Below are positions 1-11,821 of a DNA stretch of 64,000 bases, piece by piece. A program made the translations under genes and the position numbers. Position 1 is the first letter of the stretch. Each line of letters begins with the position of its first letter. A model generated the notes under the pieces. The model was not told the origin of the DNA, ran no database searches, and worked only from the letters and a program-made list of their open reading frames with translations. The DNA comes from Aedes albopictus (Eukaryota > Arthropoda > Insecta > Diptera > Culicidae): contig NC_085138.1 in NCBI RefSeq assembly GCF_035046485.1, positions 93,971,766 to 94,035,765 of the forward strand. Direction: 5' to 3'.

Positions 1-55
1 CCAGCACGATGCGACTAAGTGCTTGGTGACACTAGTTGCACGACCACGAAGGACT
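1..55 (-). mobile_element. tRNA-derived SINE fragment, family D (cut by window start)
   Basis: Read on the minus strand, this matches the A-box half of the tRNA-like head at 36511-36600: it shares the segments CGTGGTCGTGC, GTCACCAAGC and TTAGTCGCATCGTGCT in the same order. The rest of the element lies outside the window. It is a non-coding retroposon remnant. The match is direct; the SINE family name is not known to me. Confidence 0.6.
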
Positions 56-420
56 AAGGAGTCGTTTAGGGATTTCTCCTAAGATTTTCAAGATTTTCAA
101 ACAAATTTTCAGGAATTAGACATCTATGAAGCAAGAACTTGAGAAATTATCCAAAATTATTGCAAATTCAACATACTGACGACACTTCTGACGTAAATGA
201 AGCATTTTTTAAAAGATTGGCTAGGTACAAACCGCGAGGAAATTTTTGACATCTTATTTATGTCGGAAAATTTGTGTAGGAATTTCGGAAATGTCTTCTA
301 AAGGTTTAAGGTAGAATCCAGTTGGATTTTCAGGAAATTCAGGAAAAAATTAGAGAGCTTTCAATAAAGTTTCACGGGTTTTCGGGGGAGTTTCAAGGCG
401 TTTCAGAGTTTTAGGTGATA
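56..420. other. Unassigned AT-rich sequence
   Basis: No open frame, tRNA-like head or terminal repeat was found. Fragments such as TTTTCAGGAAATTCAGG resemble decayed minisatellite and grade into the block that follows. Confidence 0.4.
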
Positions 421-2252
421 TCAGGGATATATCCCCTGGAACGCCCTTGACACTTTATGAAAACCACTGGACCGCTCCTGGAAGCACTGAAACCAGCTCG
501 AACACCCTGGAACATCCCTGAAACCCCTTGGAACACCCCATGCAACGCCCCTGGGATTCCCTGAAACTCACTCACCCCTCTGAAACTCTCTGAAACGCTC
601 CTTATATTCTTTGAACGCTCATCGAACTCCCTGAAACTCGTTGGAACACCCTTAACCCATCAGGACGCGCGCATTGGTAAAATATATACAAAAACCATCG
701 CTCTTCGTATATAGCGCGAACGCGGTGCAGTTTTGGAATCAAACAGGCGCGCCTCCCGAAAGGTTAAGTATCCATGGAACCCTATGGAACGCCCCTAAAA
801 CCCCCTGGAATTCACTGCAACCCCATAGAACTTTCTTGAAACCCCATGAAATCCCCTGCAACACTTCTGAAGCCCCTGAAACCCGCTGAAATGCCCTTGA
901 TCATCCCTTAAACCTTCTGAAACATCATCTCAAAAACTCCCTGGAATGCCCCTGACACTCTTGTAGCGATCCTGAAACCTTCTGATACTCGTTAGAACAC
1001 CCTGAAACCTCCTAGAACACCCATGGAACGCCCATGGGAGCTCCTGGAACATCTCTAAAATTTCGTGGTTTCGCATGGAACGCCCCTGAAACTCCCTGGA
1101 ACGTACCTGGAAATCCCTTGGGACCCTTTGAAACTCCCTGGAACACCCCGGAAATTCCCTGGAACACTCCTGGAGCCCTTTTAAAACTCCTGGAACGTTT
1201 CTAAAGCGCGTTGGAACACCCTGGAACGTCCATTAAGGACAAACGTCTTGAAATCCCGCATCAACAGTGCATGAGAACTTCAGACGCACAAATCTCAAGA
1301 AGCAAGCTTCAAACAACAGTGCATTTTATTATTCTGCTTTTGCTCACTTGTAATAAGCTTGAAATAAGAATCTCAGGTGCACTGGTTTTGTTTATGAGGA
1401 GATTTGTGTTTTCAAAATCGTGAGTAGTTGCCAAAGTCGGCCATTGTGGCGGCCATTTTGGGATTCTAACAAGTCTGTCCTTAAACTCCATGGAACACCC
1501 TTGAAGCTCCCTGAAAATACCCTGAAAGCTCATGAAAACTCCTGGAACGTGCTCAACCAGCTCTAACACCCCTGGGACCCATTAAGCTCCCTGAAACGCC
1601 CCTGAACCCCTTAGAGTTGGAACCCCCCTGAAGCCTCTTGAAAACCTCTGGAACACTCATGAAACCCCCCAAAGCACGTTGGGACACCAGCCTCCAGGTA
1701 GGCTCCTGAAACTCGTTGCAAAGCTCCTGAAACCCGCTGGAACATCGCTGGAACGCCAGTAAGTCACCCTGAAACATCCTTGAAACTCTCACGAACCCTA
1801 AAATGACTCTAAAACTTCGTGAAACCTCAAGGAACGTCCACAAAATTCCATGGAACGCCCCAAAACCCCTGTGGCGTCCCTGTAACTTTTTGAACACTTC
1901 TGGAACGCCCTTGTGACCCCCGGAAACTCACTGTAACACTCATGAGACCCTCTGGAACACCCTCAGACACCTTCAAAATCTCTTGAAACTCCATAGAACG
2001 CCCATAAAATCCTATCCGAAACTACCTGGAACGCTTCTGAAACTCCTTGTAGACCCGTGAAACGCTCCAGAAACCTCCTGGAAACCTCCTGAAGCACCCC
2101 TTGAACATCCCTGAAACCGCATTGCCCTTTTAAGCCCTCTGAGACCTCATCGCATGCTCATGAAACCCATTAAAACCACGTGGGACCCCCTAGAAGGCCC
2201 CTGGAATGCCCGTAAAAGCCCCTGAAAACTGCTGGAACACCTTTCATAAACT
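420..2252. repeat. Diverged CTGGAAC/CTGAAAC minisatellite
   Basis: Irregular tandem copies of units built from CCCTGGAAC, GCCCCTGAAACTCC and similar words recur about every 20-26 bp. No two neighbouring units are identical, so the array is old. Short open frames here (for example 674-889 and 1553-1897) are repeat translations rich in Pro, Glu and Phe, with no recognisable domain. The block is interrupted by the TTAA MITE at 1237-1480. Confidence 0.85.
1233..1484. mobile_element. TTAA-flanked MITE (1237-1480)
   Basis: A 244-bp unique segment interrupts the minisatellite and is flanked by TTAA at 1233-1236 and 1481-1484. Its ends are imperfect inverted repeats: GGACAAACGTCTTGAAATCC on the left against GGACAGACTTGTTAGAATCC read from the right. 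A TTAA duplication is typical of piggyBac-type movement and of TTAA MITEs reported from Aedes. Removing it restores a continuous repeat. It encodes nothing, so it would depend on a transposase supplied elsewhere. It shares the GGACAAG-type end with the MITE at 35453-35617. Confidence 0.8.
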
Positions 2253-3829
2253 GTTCAACCCAAATGTTCAACAATTGGCGAATCATCCCATAACGCGAGA
2301 TATTTTAATTTTGGTATGTATTACGTTTTTAGTAGGGTAAAACTCAAACTTAAGTTATAACTAAAAATCTGTTCTACTTAAAAAATCTAGCACGATTCTA
2401 AATTCAGGACGTCAATGTGCATGGAAAATGTTGGTCGTTGATAGATGTTCATGACTTTCCTTTTATTTTGCAAATTAGTGTTACCAAAAGCATTACCAGA
2501 GCTTTACTTGTTCACATCATTTTGTTTCTAAACGTCCCACCTCGCATTTTGGCTACGCGCTCGTCCAATAAAATACGCCACTGCTCATTGGACTTCCCCC
2601 TGCCTGGGTGGTGTCACCATCACCGCGCTCTTGTACGGTTGTTGGCGAGCAGTCAGTTTTTTGTTGTGTTGTGTATCGCATCGCGAGATTTGCAACGAGT
2701 TATCGTTGCTGGCTCCACACTTGGCCTGGCTTGTGCTGATGTGAATGAATGATTTTTTTTTTTTTATGGTTACGGATGAAAGAATGGCGTCGTGGACGAC
2801 GACGCGGATGTGTGTACAACAGCGTATACACCACGATGGGTACAAAGATAAAAGCTCCGCGATTACCAAATATATGACCAGTAGTGGTCACAACAACAAT
2901 GGCCGCCCAGTTAAAACTCTAGAGAGGTGAGGGTGATGTGATGCTTATAGGGCGGATGGTCAGCTGGGAAAAGACCCCCAGTAATACCCAACTATCGGAC
3001 AGCCAAATTACACACAAACATGTCTTCAACGCAACAACAACGTAGAGAAGATCTGCTTACACTGACCGTGTGGTCGCGTAGTCTGACACATGTCAGGCAG
3101 GGCAACAGATTGGAATCCACCACGCTGCAATTCGTTGTGTAGTGAAAGTCAACCAAAGCACCATTGTCGGGGTGACACACGCTGAAAAATGTGATTTCTG
3201 TGCGTACATTCATTTAGTGAGCCGTCACTGCAAATGCGTATTGTGATTGTTACCGGCGTCGTGGTCATTTGGGTTGATGGAAGTTTTCCTGATGTTTTCA
3301 AGCAGTACAGCTGGGTGAATTCCGATGCGTACGTTTCTCTGTTTTATTTCGAATTTTACTGCTTACCTAGACAAACGTCGATTGTAGACATTTATCGTAA
3401 ATATTAGTTCTAATGTACTGTGTTCGTCGAAGTGCTGCTTCCACTTTTCGATTACGTCATAGCGTCCAGGTTATACCGATGCGACCGTCAGTGCCGTATC
3501 TCATTGATGACGGATAGTTTTGACCGCCGTTTTACTACCCCTAAGTAGTTGTCTGAAACGGTATTAGCGCCACTGTAGATTCTGCAGTCGATAGTACCAT
3601 CAATCAATGAGTACATAAAAGATTTGCGATTACGTCTGCTATGGTAATCTCTAAATGTAATGATAAGAAGTTTGAAGTAGTTGCTCCGACGTTCACGTTT
3701 CAAAGGACCAGACATTGCTGTTTATTAATGTCATTCATAATCGTTCACTCAACAATCATTCATAACAAATACCAACGAATGGTGCGACTATCTAATCTAA
3801 TTCATTTTCATTATCTGTTTCGATTTCAG
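2253..3829. other. Mostly unique region upstream of the Gln-rich exon; no gene recognised
   Basis: This stretch lacks the minisatellite. Around 2330-2500 it shares an AT-rich segment (GTCGTTGA, CACGACTTTC-like words followed by TTTTATTTTG) with 36960-37130, so part of it is dispersed repeat. From about 2530 the composition is more mixed, with several CG-containing words. Open frames are all under 120 codons and overlap on opposite strands without domain signals. If the exon at 3830 is real, this is intron, possibly with regulatory sequence. No promoter motif was clear enough to annotate. Confidence 0.4.
3787..3829 (+). promoter_or_regulatory. Splice acceptor with branch point
   Basis: Two CTAAT branch-point-like words (3792-3801 region) are followed by a pyrimidine-rich tract and TTTCAG ending at 3829. 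Spacing of about 30 nt from branch point to AG is normal for insects. It implies that the Gln-rich exon is not the first exon and that a non-coding 5' exon lies further left. No other signal of this quality was seen nearby. Confidence 0.6.
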
Positions 3830-4636
3830 TGACACTCCCATTCCGGCCGCTCGGTTTGTGTAACTCCAATTTGGCGCGGTCAGCGACAATCCGCGAAGCA
3901 ACAACAACAACGCCCAATCGTTGAATCAATTTAAGTAGTGCATAGAGCAACAGTGTTTGTTTGCGTGTATGTTCTATATTTTCGTACATATTGGTCCCGG
4001 AAGAGAAGAAATTCCGAGCGTGCGCGTGCCCGTTCGTTCGCGAAAGTGTGTCTCCGTGTCTCTGTGTGTAATCAATGGCCAATTTTAATCGCAAGGTGAA
4101 AAGTTTACGTCCCAATGTCGTAAAGTGTAGTGTCCCGTTGTGTTTTTGTTGTGATGATTACCTCGTGATGGATGGACGAGGATGATGTTGTGCGCGCGGT
4201 TGAGAAATAAGGAAGAAAGAGAGCGCTAAGTAAAACTGCAAAGCTCTTATCACGGAGAAGGCACTGAGTGTGTGTATGTGCTCGAAATAATATGCACCTA
4301 TCAGTAACCCAGTCAAACAGCAGCAGCAGCAGCAGCAACAGTACGACGACTTTGACAACAGGCGCACCAACAGCGCTAGCTAGCTACAATTCGCAGTCCT
4401 CCGGCAGACAGCACCCTCCGGAAAGTCAACAGTACTACCAGCAGCAGCAGCAACAGCATCAGGGCTTTCAGCAGCAACGGGATTTGGTTGCCAGAACCCA
4501 GGCTGGCACGAACGGTGGAAGCGGTGATAACCAAGGTCACCGTCAACAGAACCAACAACAGCAGCAGCAACAGCAACAACAACAACATCAACAGCATGGT
4601 GCAATCATAACTACAGAATGTGATACCGAAGCGGAG
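3830..4636 (+). CDS. Exon with 5' UTR and Gln-rich N-terminal coding region (coding 4292-4636)
   Basis: I do not recognise the protein. Coding is proposed from the ATG at 4292. An in-frame TGA at 4265-4267 excludes an upstream start, and the 115 codons end exactly at a donor, GAG|GTGAGT (4637-4642), in phase 0. The peptide starts MHLSVTQSN, then has a Ser run (about residues 8-14), a Thr/Ala/Gly stretch, a first Gln tract (about 48-63), a Gly/Asn/Asp linker, and a second His-interrupted Gln tract (about 85-101), ending in ECDTEAE. Such low-complexity N-termini are common in insect transcription factors and RNA-binding proteins, so a nuclear regulator is a reasonable guess only. CAG/CAA codons are mixed, which argues against a simple microsatellite. 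The 5' UTR would be 3830-4291 if the acceptor is used. No downstream exon was found, so the rest of the window may be intron. Confidence 0.6.
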
Positions 4637-4642
4637 GTGAGT
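4637..4642 (+). promoter_or_regulatory. Splice donor GTGAGT
   Basis: GAG|GTGAGT matches the insect 5' splice consensus and truncates the open frame at a codon boundary. The frame runs on only to a stop at about 4685, with loss of the low-complexity character, which supports use of the donor. Confidence 0.6.
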
Positions 4643-5036
4643 CACGCGATTGATCGCACACGGTGGTTCTTTTTGATTCAAAAGTAGTGGGAAAGACTGG
4701 AAGTGGTTTTTCAAACTATTCATTTGCTAGAGATTAGGTTTTCGATTCTGGATCTCGAATCTATTCCTTAAATACCTTAGCATTCGTTCATAAAACAAGA
4801 CATAAACAACCTTGATTAATATATTCTTCAAGTTTGTGAACAAAAAAAACATTATTTGTTTCTACGAATTTCTTTGTATGTATTGAGGTGCAAAGCAATC
4901 TGTAAAAGTTTCGAGATGATCGAAACATTTTTCAAATTATGACGATTTTTCAAAGTTTTACATGGAAACGAGTTGCCAAACTTCAAACGCTGTTTTCACA
5001 ATTACTGCTTTTTACGAATGGGACTGTTATGCGAGT
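4643..5036. other. AT-rich, probably intronic; nothing recognised
   Basis: Unique-looking AT-rich sequence between the donor and the hAT-like element. The short frame at 4939-5124 runs into the transposon end and has no family features. Confidence 0.4.
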
Positions 5037-5263
5037 GGGGGCAGTAGCGTTGGGCAATTTTGAATCGATGTTCGCAACATCGATGTTTTTGTTCCGATTA
5101 ATGGATTTTTTGAATCGATGTTGAAGCCCTCGAAATCGACCAAATAGATTTTTTACATTCGATTTTTCTTTAGATTCAAAAATATTAAATTTCTTTTCTT
5201 TTTTTTATAATGATTCCAAATGGATTCCGAACATTTTTTTTGTTGAGAATCTCAGGGTTCTAG

Positions 5264-5480
5264 ACAGACGGGCTTGGTGGTCTAGTGGCTACCGCTTCTG
5301 ATTTATATACAGAAGGTCCCGGGTGCAATCCCTGGCCCGTCCCTTTCCTCCTACTTTGTATCTTTCTATATGCTTTCTTTCTGCTCACAACTCATGTATA
5401 TTCACATGTTCATAGCCATCGCTAGAACAAAAACGGGTTGAAAAAGCCGTTTCCCTTCCTTCCAAACATTCACAGCACAG
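5264..5480 (+). mobile_element. tRNA-derived SINE, family C
   Basis: The tRNA-like head begins GACGGGCTTGGTGGTCTAGT. It has an A-box-like TGGTCTAGTGGCTA and a B-box-like GGTGCAATCC, and closes with GGCCCGTC, which pairs with the 5' end. A pyrimidine-rich body (CCCTTTCCTCCTACTTTG) follows and is shared with the copy at 51624-58710. The related sequence may continue to about 5880, since 5690-5750 resembles 23230-23290. It sits inside hAT-like element 1. Confidence 0.7.
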
Positions 5481-5880
5481 TGTCTCAATCCTATTAGAAA
5501 CGCCTACAAATTATGCAATCAAGCGAACTGTGCCGCACAGCTTCAAAATAATAAAAACACACAATTCTATCACCTTACCCAGGTGTGTACCTTCTGCCAA
5601 CCAAGTCCCACCAGCACTCCGACATCCGCATGAATTTGTGCTGGCGCAGAGGTATATTCGGTCAGATGTGGATACAAACGAGTGCAATCATCACTTCTTT
5701 CCCCTTCCCCACATTGACCTGCAACCTGACGTGGCAGGCGCCATTGTCGCCTAAAAATAGAAGATCACCAACGCTCACACACTGAAGATGCCTGCTAGTC
5801 CCCGGCAGATATCTCATTGGTTCCTTGTGTGAGTGTAGCTGGTCTGGCGATACTGGAGTAGCATCTACGGGCGGTCAATC
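5481..5880 (+). other. Possible SINE-C body or second repeat inside hAT-like element 1
   Basis: The segment with CACATTGACCTGCAACCTGAC (about 5710-5740) resembles 23245-23290, so this is a dispersed repeat. Its relation to the SINE head at 5264 cannot be settled from one window. The open frames at 5530-5785 have no recognisable domain. Confidence 0.4.
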
Positions 5881-5884
5881 AAGC

Positions 5885-7620
5885 TCAAGCTCAATCCCTC
5901 TTAAGATTCTAGATGAATGTTTCTTAATAATGTGTAAAATCTTCTCTTAGGAACCTTCTCAGGGTTATGGGGCAATCTCTGGGGATTCTAATGGGATGTC
6001 TTTCAATACTGCAGGAGAATTTCTCTCAGGATTCTAGGAGAATCCCTCTCAGAATTCTGGAATAATTTGTCTGGTAGTTCTGGGGATATCCGTCTAAGCA
6101 TTCTGGGAGAATCCCGAGGAAATACTTCTCTCAGGATTCTAAGGGAATCCATCACAGGATTCCAGGAGAATCCATCTCGGAAATCTGAAGAAATCTCTTG
6201 GGATTCTGGAAGAATTCCTCTATAGATCGTGAGAGAATCCATGTCAGAAAACTGGAGTAACCCCTCCCAGAATTCTAGCAAAATCCTTATTTTTTCTCTC
6301 TTTAATTTTATGATAAGGTCTCTCAGGATGTTGGTGTGAGAATTTTCAGCATTTTGGAGGTATCTATCACAAAATTTTAGAGGAATCCTCAGTATTATGG
6401 TCCATAATGGAAGAGTTTCTTTGAAAATTCTGGAGGATTTTTTTCTCAACAGTATTAAATGGGAATACTTATCAGAATTCTAGGGAATTTCTGGATACTA
6501 AGGAAATTCATTTCAGGATTTTGGGGTATTCCCTACCAGGGTTCCCTACCATGGGTGAAATTTTTGTTCAGGATTCTAAGAAATTTGTGGATAATCTGGG
6601 CTGCTCTTTCTAAGGATTCTGGAAGACCCCACTCAGAATTCTGAGCAATTGTGGAGAAATTCCTCTCAGAATTGTGGTGGAATATTTCTTAGGATTCTGG
6701 TGGAATCCCACATAGGATCACTAGAATTCGTCTCAGGATTCTGCGTAAGATCCTTTTAATATGATCCCTCTCAAGATGCTGGGGATTCACTAGTAGAATT
6801 CCGAGGAGTACCTTCCGGGGTTCTGGCAGAGTTATTCACAGCACTCTAATGGATTCCACTCAGCACATTTTGGGAATTCTGGAAGAATTCTTATAACGAT
6901 TCTGGAGGAATTCTTCTCAAGATTTTGGGGTCCTATCTCCCAGGATTCTGTGAGAGTATATCTCAGTTTTCTTTGTCTATCCCGCCTAGTATTTTGAGGG
7001 AACCTTTTTCAGGATTGTGGAGTAATCCTTCTTAGGGTTCTAAGCTACCCTTTTCAGGATTCAGGGTCATTTCCTTTAAGTTTTATGGAGAATTCATCTT
7101 AGGAATCCGAATTTTGTTTTTTGTGAGGATCTCTCACAATTTATCTCAAGAATGTGGAAGAAACGCTCTTGGAATTCCTCTCAGGATTCTGTGAGAATTC
7201 ATCTTAGGATTCTGGAACATTTTGAAGGAATCAGAATCAGAATCAGAATGCCCAAGGGAAAGCTTCTCTTTGGATTCTGAGACAATCTATCACAAGACTC
7301 TCGGGACTCTGAGACAACCCGTCTCATAGATGTGGAATAATCTCTCACAGGATTCTAGGAAAATCATTAATAGAATTCAGAGGGAATTCCCACCAAGATA
7401 CCGGAAGAGTCTGTCTTTCTCTTCTAGATAATTTTGCTCAGGATTCTGGTGTATTTTCAGCATTCTGAAGAAATCTATCTCATAATTCTTTCAGAATTTT
7501 TAAGGAGTATATTTAAAGATTCTGGAGGAGTTTCTCTCAGCAGTCTGCGGGAAGTTATCCCAGTACTATATGGGAATACTTCTCAGAGTTATGGGGAATC
7601 TCAGGATCTCAGGATTTATA
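5885..7620. repeat. Minisatellite body of hAT-like element 1
   Basis: Degenerate units built from CTCAGGATTCTGG, AGAATCCCTCTC and close variants recur every 20-30 bp. The word GATTCTGG appears dozens of times. The block ends before the right subterminal repeats. The immediate left flank outside the element is not minisatellite, so the array looks like cargo, not insertion context. Confidence 0.85.
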
Positions 7621-8049
7621 CTTTCGATTAAAAAAAAATGTTTTTTTCTCAGAATACTGTCTCAACTTTATTATATTTTCGAATCAGATTCGCGAAGTGT
7701 TTGATGTTTACAAATAAAACATACCTGATAACATACTTGAACTACATGCAGCAAACGAATCATTTTATAGCTTTGTAAAATTTGTAGTATCGAATCGATG
7801 TAAAAATATCGATTCAAAGCATTTGATTTAATCGGTGAATCGATTCTGCTGATCTGATTCGAATCGATTCACAAAAATCGATGTCTCAGCCAGATTTGCC
7901 TAATGCTAGGGGGCAGTATACTTGTAAGGCAATCCAACTAATGGAGGATGCCGAATTACCGAGTCGAGTGATTCGCCATATATTTCAAAAAGTATTTTTC
8001 ATAATCTCTAAATCTCTAAATGCGGAAAATCTCCGAAAAATTCTGTTGG

Positions 8050-10735
8050 GGGTACTCTAAACAACATTGTCCTCCAACAATTTTCCCAGACAATACCTGA
8101 TTTCTGTAATTTCTCAAAGAATCCTTCTAATTCCTCAAAAAATTTCTGCCAATAATTACTCCGAGAATTCCTCCAGGAATTTTTCAAGAAATTCCTCGAA
8201 AATTCACCCAGCAATTCCTCCAAGAATTCTACCAGAAATTCTTACAAGAATCCCTCTAGAAATTTCTCCTAGCATTCCTTCAAGAATTCCACCAGGAATT
8301 TCTTCAAGAATTTCTCCAGATATTCCTCTAAAAATTCTTCCAAGAATTTCTCAAAGGATCCCTCTAGGTATTCCTCCAAGAATTTCTCTCCTCTGTGACT
8401 TCTACCAAGAAGTTCTCATGGAATTTCTCCAAGAATTTCTCAAGAAACCTTCAGGAAACCCTCCAAAAATTATCCCAAACATTACTCCAGGGATTCATCC
8501 AAGATGACTTTTAGGGATTTCTCCAAGAATTCGTGAAGAATTTTTTCAAGGAATTCCTTGAGAAATTACTTCAAGTAATCCTCCAGGAACTTCTTCAGGA
8601 ATTCCTCGAAGAATTCCTCCAGGAATACCGTCAGAGATTTTTTAGGTTTTTTTTTTCCAAGTATTCCTCCATCAATACCTACAGGATCCTCTTGGAAACC
8701 TTTAGAAATTCCTCGAAAAAATACTCCTTGGATTACTCTAAGATTTCGTCCGAGAATTCCTTCAGGGATTTCCTCAGAAATTCCTCAAAAAAATCTTAGG
8801 GAATTGCATTCCTCCCGAAATTATTCCAGGAATTACTCCAGGAAATCCTTCAGGAATTCCTTAATAATTTCTTCTTGGAATTCCTTCAGTGAACCTTCCG
8901 GAAATTCACCCAGAAATGACTCCGGAAATTCTTCAGGAATTACGTAATAAATTCTTATTGGAATTCCTTCAGTAAACCTGCTGGAAATTCCCCCAGTAAT
9001 GACTCCGGAAATTTCTTGAGGAAGTCCTCCAGGATTTCATCCAGGAATTTCTCGTATAATGTCTTTAGGAATTCCCCCAAGAATTCCTGCAGGAATTCAA
9101 CCAATTTCTGCAAGAATTAAACCAGGTATTCCTCCAAGACATCTGCCTAGAATTCTTCCAAGATTTTTTTGAGGAATCCCTCAAAAAAATCTTACAGGAC
9201 ATTCCCAAGAATTTCACCTGGGGTCCCTCTAAGACTTCTGCCAATAATCCCTTCCAAGAATTTCACCAGAAATACATCCAGGGATTTTTTCAACAAATTG
9301 CTTCAAGAACCCATCCAAAAAAAAACCTGCAGAAATTTCTCAGGAACTGCTCCGAGACTTCTTTCAAGAATTCCTCCAAGAATTATTCCAAGAATTCTGT
9401 TAGGAATTCCTTCATGAATTTCTTAATGAAATTTCTGGAGAAAAACCTGTGATTTTTTAACCAATTTCCTGGGAGAATTCTTAGATGAATTCCTGAAGGA
9501 TATCCTTGAGGAATTCCTGGAGACTCATAGAGGGATTTTTGAAGTTATTTTTTTTTTAATTTCTAGAGTATTTTCTGTAAAAAAAAATCATGGAGTAATT
9601 CTTGGAGGAATTCTTAAAAAAATTCCTGGAGGTAATCACGCGAGGAATTCCTAAAGTATTTCCCGGAGTAATTCCTTGAGGATATCCTGGGGCAATACCT
9701 GGAGTATCTCCCGGAACAATTCCTATAGGAATTCCTGTAGTAATGGTAGAGTAACTCCTGTACAAATTCCAGGAATATTTCTTGCAGAAATTCCTAGAGT
9801 AGTATTTCCCGGAACAATTCCTAGAGGATGGAATTCTTTGAAAACTTTCAGGGGGAGTCACTGTGAGGATTTCCTGGATGAACCCCTGTTGGAATTGATT
9901 TCGGCATGGATTTGTGGCGGAATTCATGGAGGAGCCCTTTAGAAGAATTTGTGGAGGACATCGTGGCGGATTTTTTGGAAGAATCCCTTGATGAATTCCT
10001 AGATGAATTAGCAGTTGAGAAATTTTCAATTTCTCTGAAAATTACTCGGAGAAATTCGCTGGTGGAATTCCTGGTGGAATCCTGGATAACTCTGGAGGAA
10101 TTCCTGGCGGAATTTCTAGAAGAAACCCTTGAGGAATTCCTGGAATAGTTGTTGAAGACTATCCTGGTTGAATTCCTGTTGGAGCTCTGGAGAAATTCCT
10201 AGAAGAATACCTGAATGAATTTCTGAATGAGTCCTTGAAAAAAACCATGGAAGAATTCATAAAAAAAATTCCTGGGGTTATCCCTGAAGGAATCCCTGGA
10301 AGAATCGCTGGAGGTATCCCTGGAGGATTTCCTAGGAAAGTTCCTGGATAAATCCCTGGAAAACTTCCTGGAGGAATCCCAGGGAAATTTGCCTGAAGGA
10401 GTTTTTAGGGAACTCTTGGAGAAATCCTAGGGACACTCCCGTGGAATCCTCTGGGAATTTCCAAAGTAATTTCCGAGGAACTCCTGCAGGATTTTTCGAA
10501 AGGTTCTTGCAGTAGTTCCTTAGGAACTGCCTGAGGAATTTCAGCATAGCGCCTGAAGAAATTTCCGAGAAACTGCCGGGAAACTCGGGAAAGCTTCCAT
10601 GGGAAGTCCTGGAGACATTTTTGAAGAACTCGTAGAGGTATTCTCGGAGAACATCAGGATGAATTTCTGAGAGACTCCTGGAGGAATTTACGAGGAACGT
10701 CTGAAGGAATTATTGGGAAAATTCCGACACTTCAA
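8050..10735. repeat. Diverged AATTCCTCCAGG minisatellite
   Basis: Units with TCCAGGAATTCCTCCAAGAA in the first half switch, at about 9430, to the complementary style (CTGGAGGAATTCCTGG). The polarity of the array therefore inverts once. Frames at 8067-8507, 9556-10029 and 9906-10148 are translations of the repeat (Ile/Pro/Ser/Arg-rich) and are not proposed as genes. Confidence 0.85.
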
Positions 10736-11770
10736 AATACCATAAAGATCATTTGTACGTCAGTGGATGCACAAATAACACAAAGAAATACTCAAAATAT
10801 TATGATATACGCAAAAAAAATTGTGACAGAATAAAATCGATTAAGTAAAGAGATACAAGAGTAGAGTGTGAAGGTCTTAATTCCAGAATGGTTGGATGAC
10901 CTAGATCACCAAGTGAATATTGCTTAGTTACCAGAATTGCGATCTGAAGCTCTGAGAGCAGCGTAGATTATATTCCGCGAGCATTCGCTACCATAAAAAA
11001 TATCCTAGGATTCACAGATATTGCGACCCATACTTAGGAATACATTGGGTCCATCCACCGGCATAAAGCTGAACACCATAGCAACACATAGAAATAGTCA
11101 TAATATTATGAGGTGCAACGGACACAATCGTAAAAGAATTATGCCGATAGAGTGAAGAGAAACAATAGTAGAGCCTGTAGAACTCGAAGGTCCTAATTCC
11201 AGAATAGTTTGGAAAGCGAATATCCTATGAATGTATCAAAAGCATTATAGTTGTGCACTGCGGCTCCATCAGCAGTGTAGACTACATGCCACGAACATTT
11301 TTTACAATTTAAGCATGACACAGTACCAAACTTCAAAGTGTATTGGAGGCCATTTGTATTTCACGGAATGTCCAACTTCCACAATATCGAATTGCTCGTA
11401 GCATTGCGAGGTCTAATGGATATCAATGCGACTAAATTTCTTGAACAGAGTGAACGCAAATGATGGTAGATGTTGTAGATCTTAAGATAATGAACTCCAG
11501 AGTAGTTTGGATGACATAGATTTATACTTTATTACCCAATTTATATACCATGAATTTGCTAGGGGTACTTTACGCCTTATTGAGTACCGTAGACGTAGAC
11601 TATGTTCTGTGATCATTCATCGTGTATAAAATTTGGTTTAGATGGTGGAATTTTGACACAAACTTCGGAGTACTTTGGAGGCCTTAAATAGCTCTGGGAT
11701 CGAAACTTCAACATACTGTGATGGGGTATAATACATTGTATGTCAAGGACCAGAGAAAACTATTTATGAT
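10735..11770. repeat. Diverged tandem repeat of about 300 bp (3-4 units)
   Basis: Landmark words recur at regular spacing: AATTCCAGAATGGTTGGATG near 10880, AATTCCAGAATAGTTTGG near 11195 and AACTCCAGAGTAGTTTGGAT near 11492. Companion landmarks follow each one: GCGAGCATTCGCTACC, CCACGAACATTTTT and GTGATCATTC. Unit length is about 295-320 bp. There is no open frame. It is unlike the surrounding minisatellite. Confidence 0.75.
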
Positions 11771-11821
11771 TAGCAAAAGGATGAAATTTACAGCTAGTTG
11801 AACATTTTTGAAAAGTGAAAT

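Larger units (their letters stand above)
5037..7916. mobile_element. hAT-like non-autonomous element 1 (5045-7908) with 8-bp duplication
   Basis: GGGGGCAG occurs at 5037-5044 and 7909-7916, directly outside imperfect terminal inverted repeats: TAGCGTTGGGCAATTTTGAA on the left and TAGCATTAGGCAAATCTGGC read from the right. An 8-bp duplication with TAG-type ends is the hAT signature. Near both ends lie clusters of ATCGAT/GAATCGATTC words (5055-5130 and 7795-7885) as subterminal repeats. The 2.86-kb body holds a SINE (5266 onward) and about 1.7 kb of minisatellite. It has no transposase frame, so it could only be moved in trans. Confidence 0.85.

Noticed and set aside
3827..3835. Initiator-type promoter (TTTCAGT) at 3826
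   Set aside because: No downstream promoter element at the expected distance; the same sequence fits a splice acceptor with branch point much better.
4292..4636. Gln tracts as a simple CAG microsatellite with no coding meaning
   Set aside because: Mixed CAG/CAA codons, interleaved His/Gly/Asn residues, an upstream in-frame stop and a phase-0 donor favour real coding sequence, though not proven.
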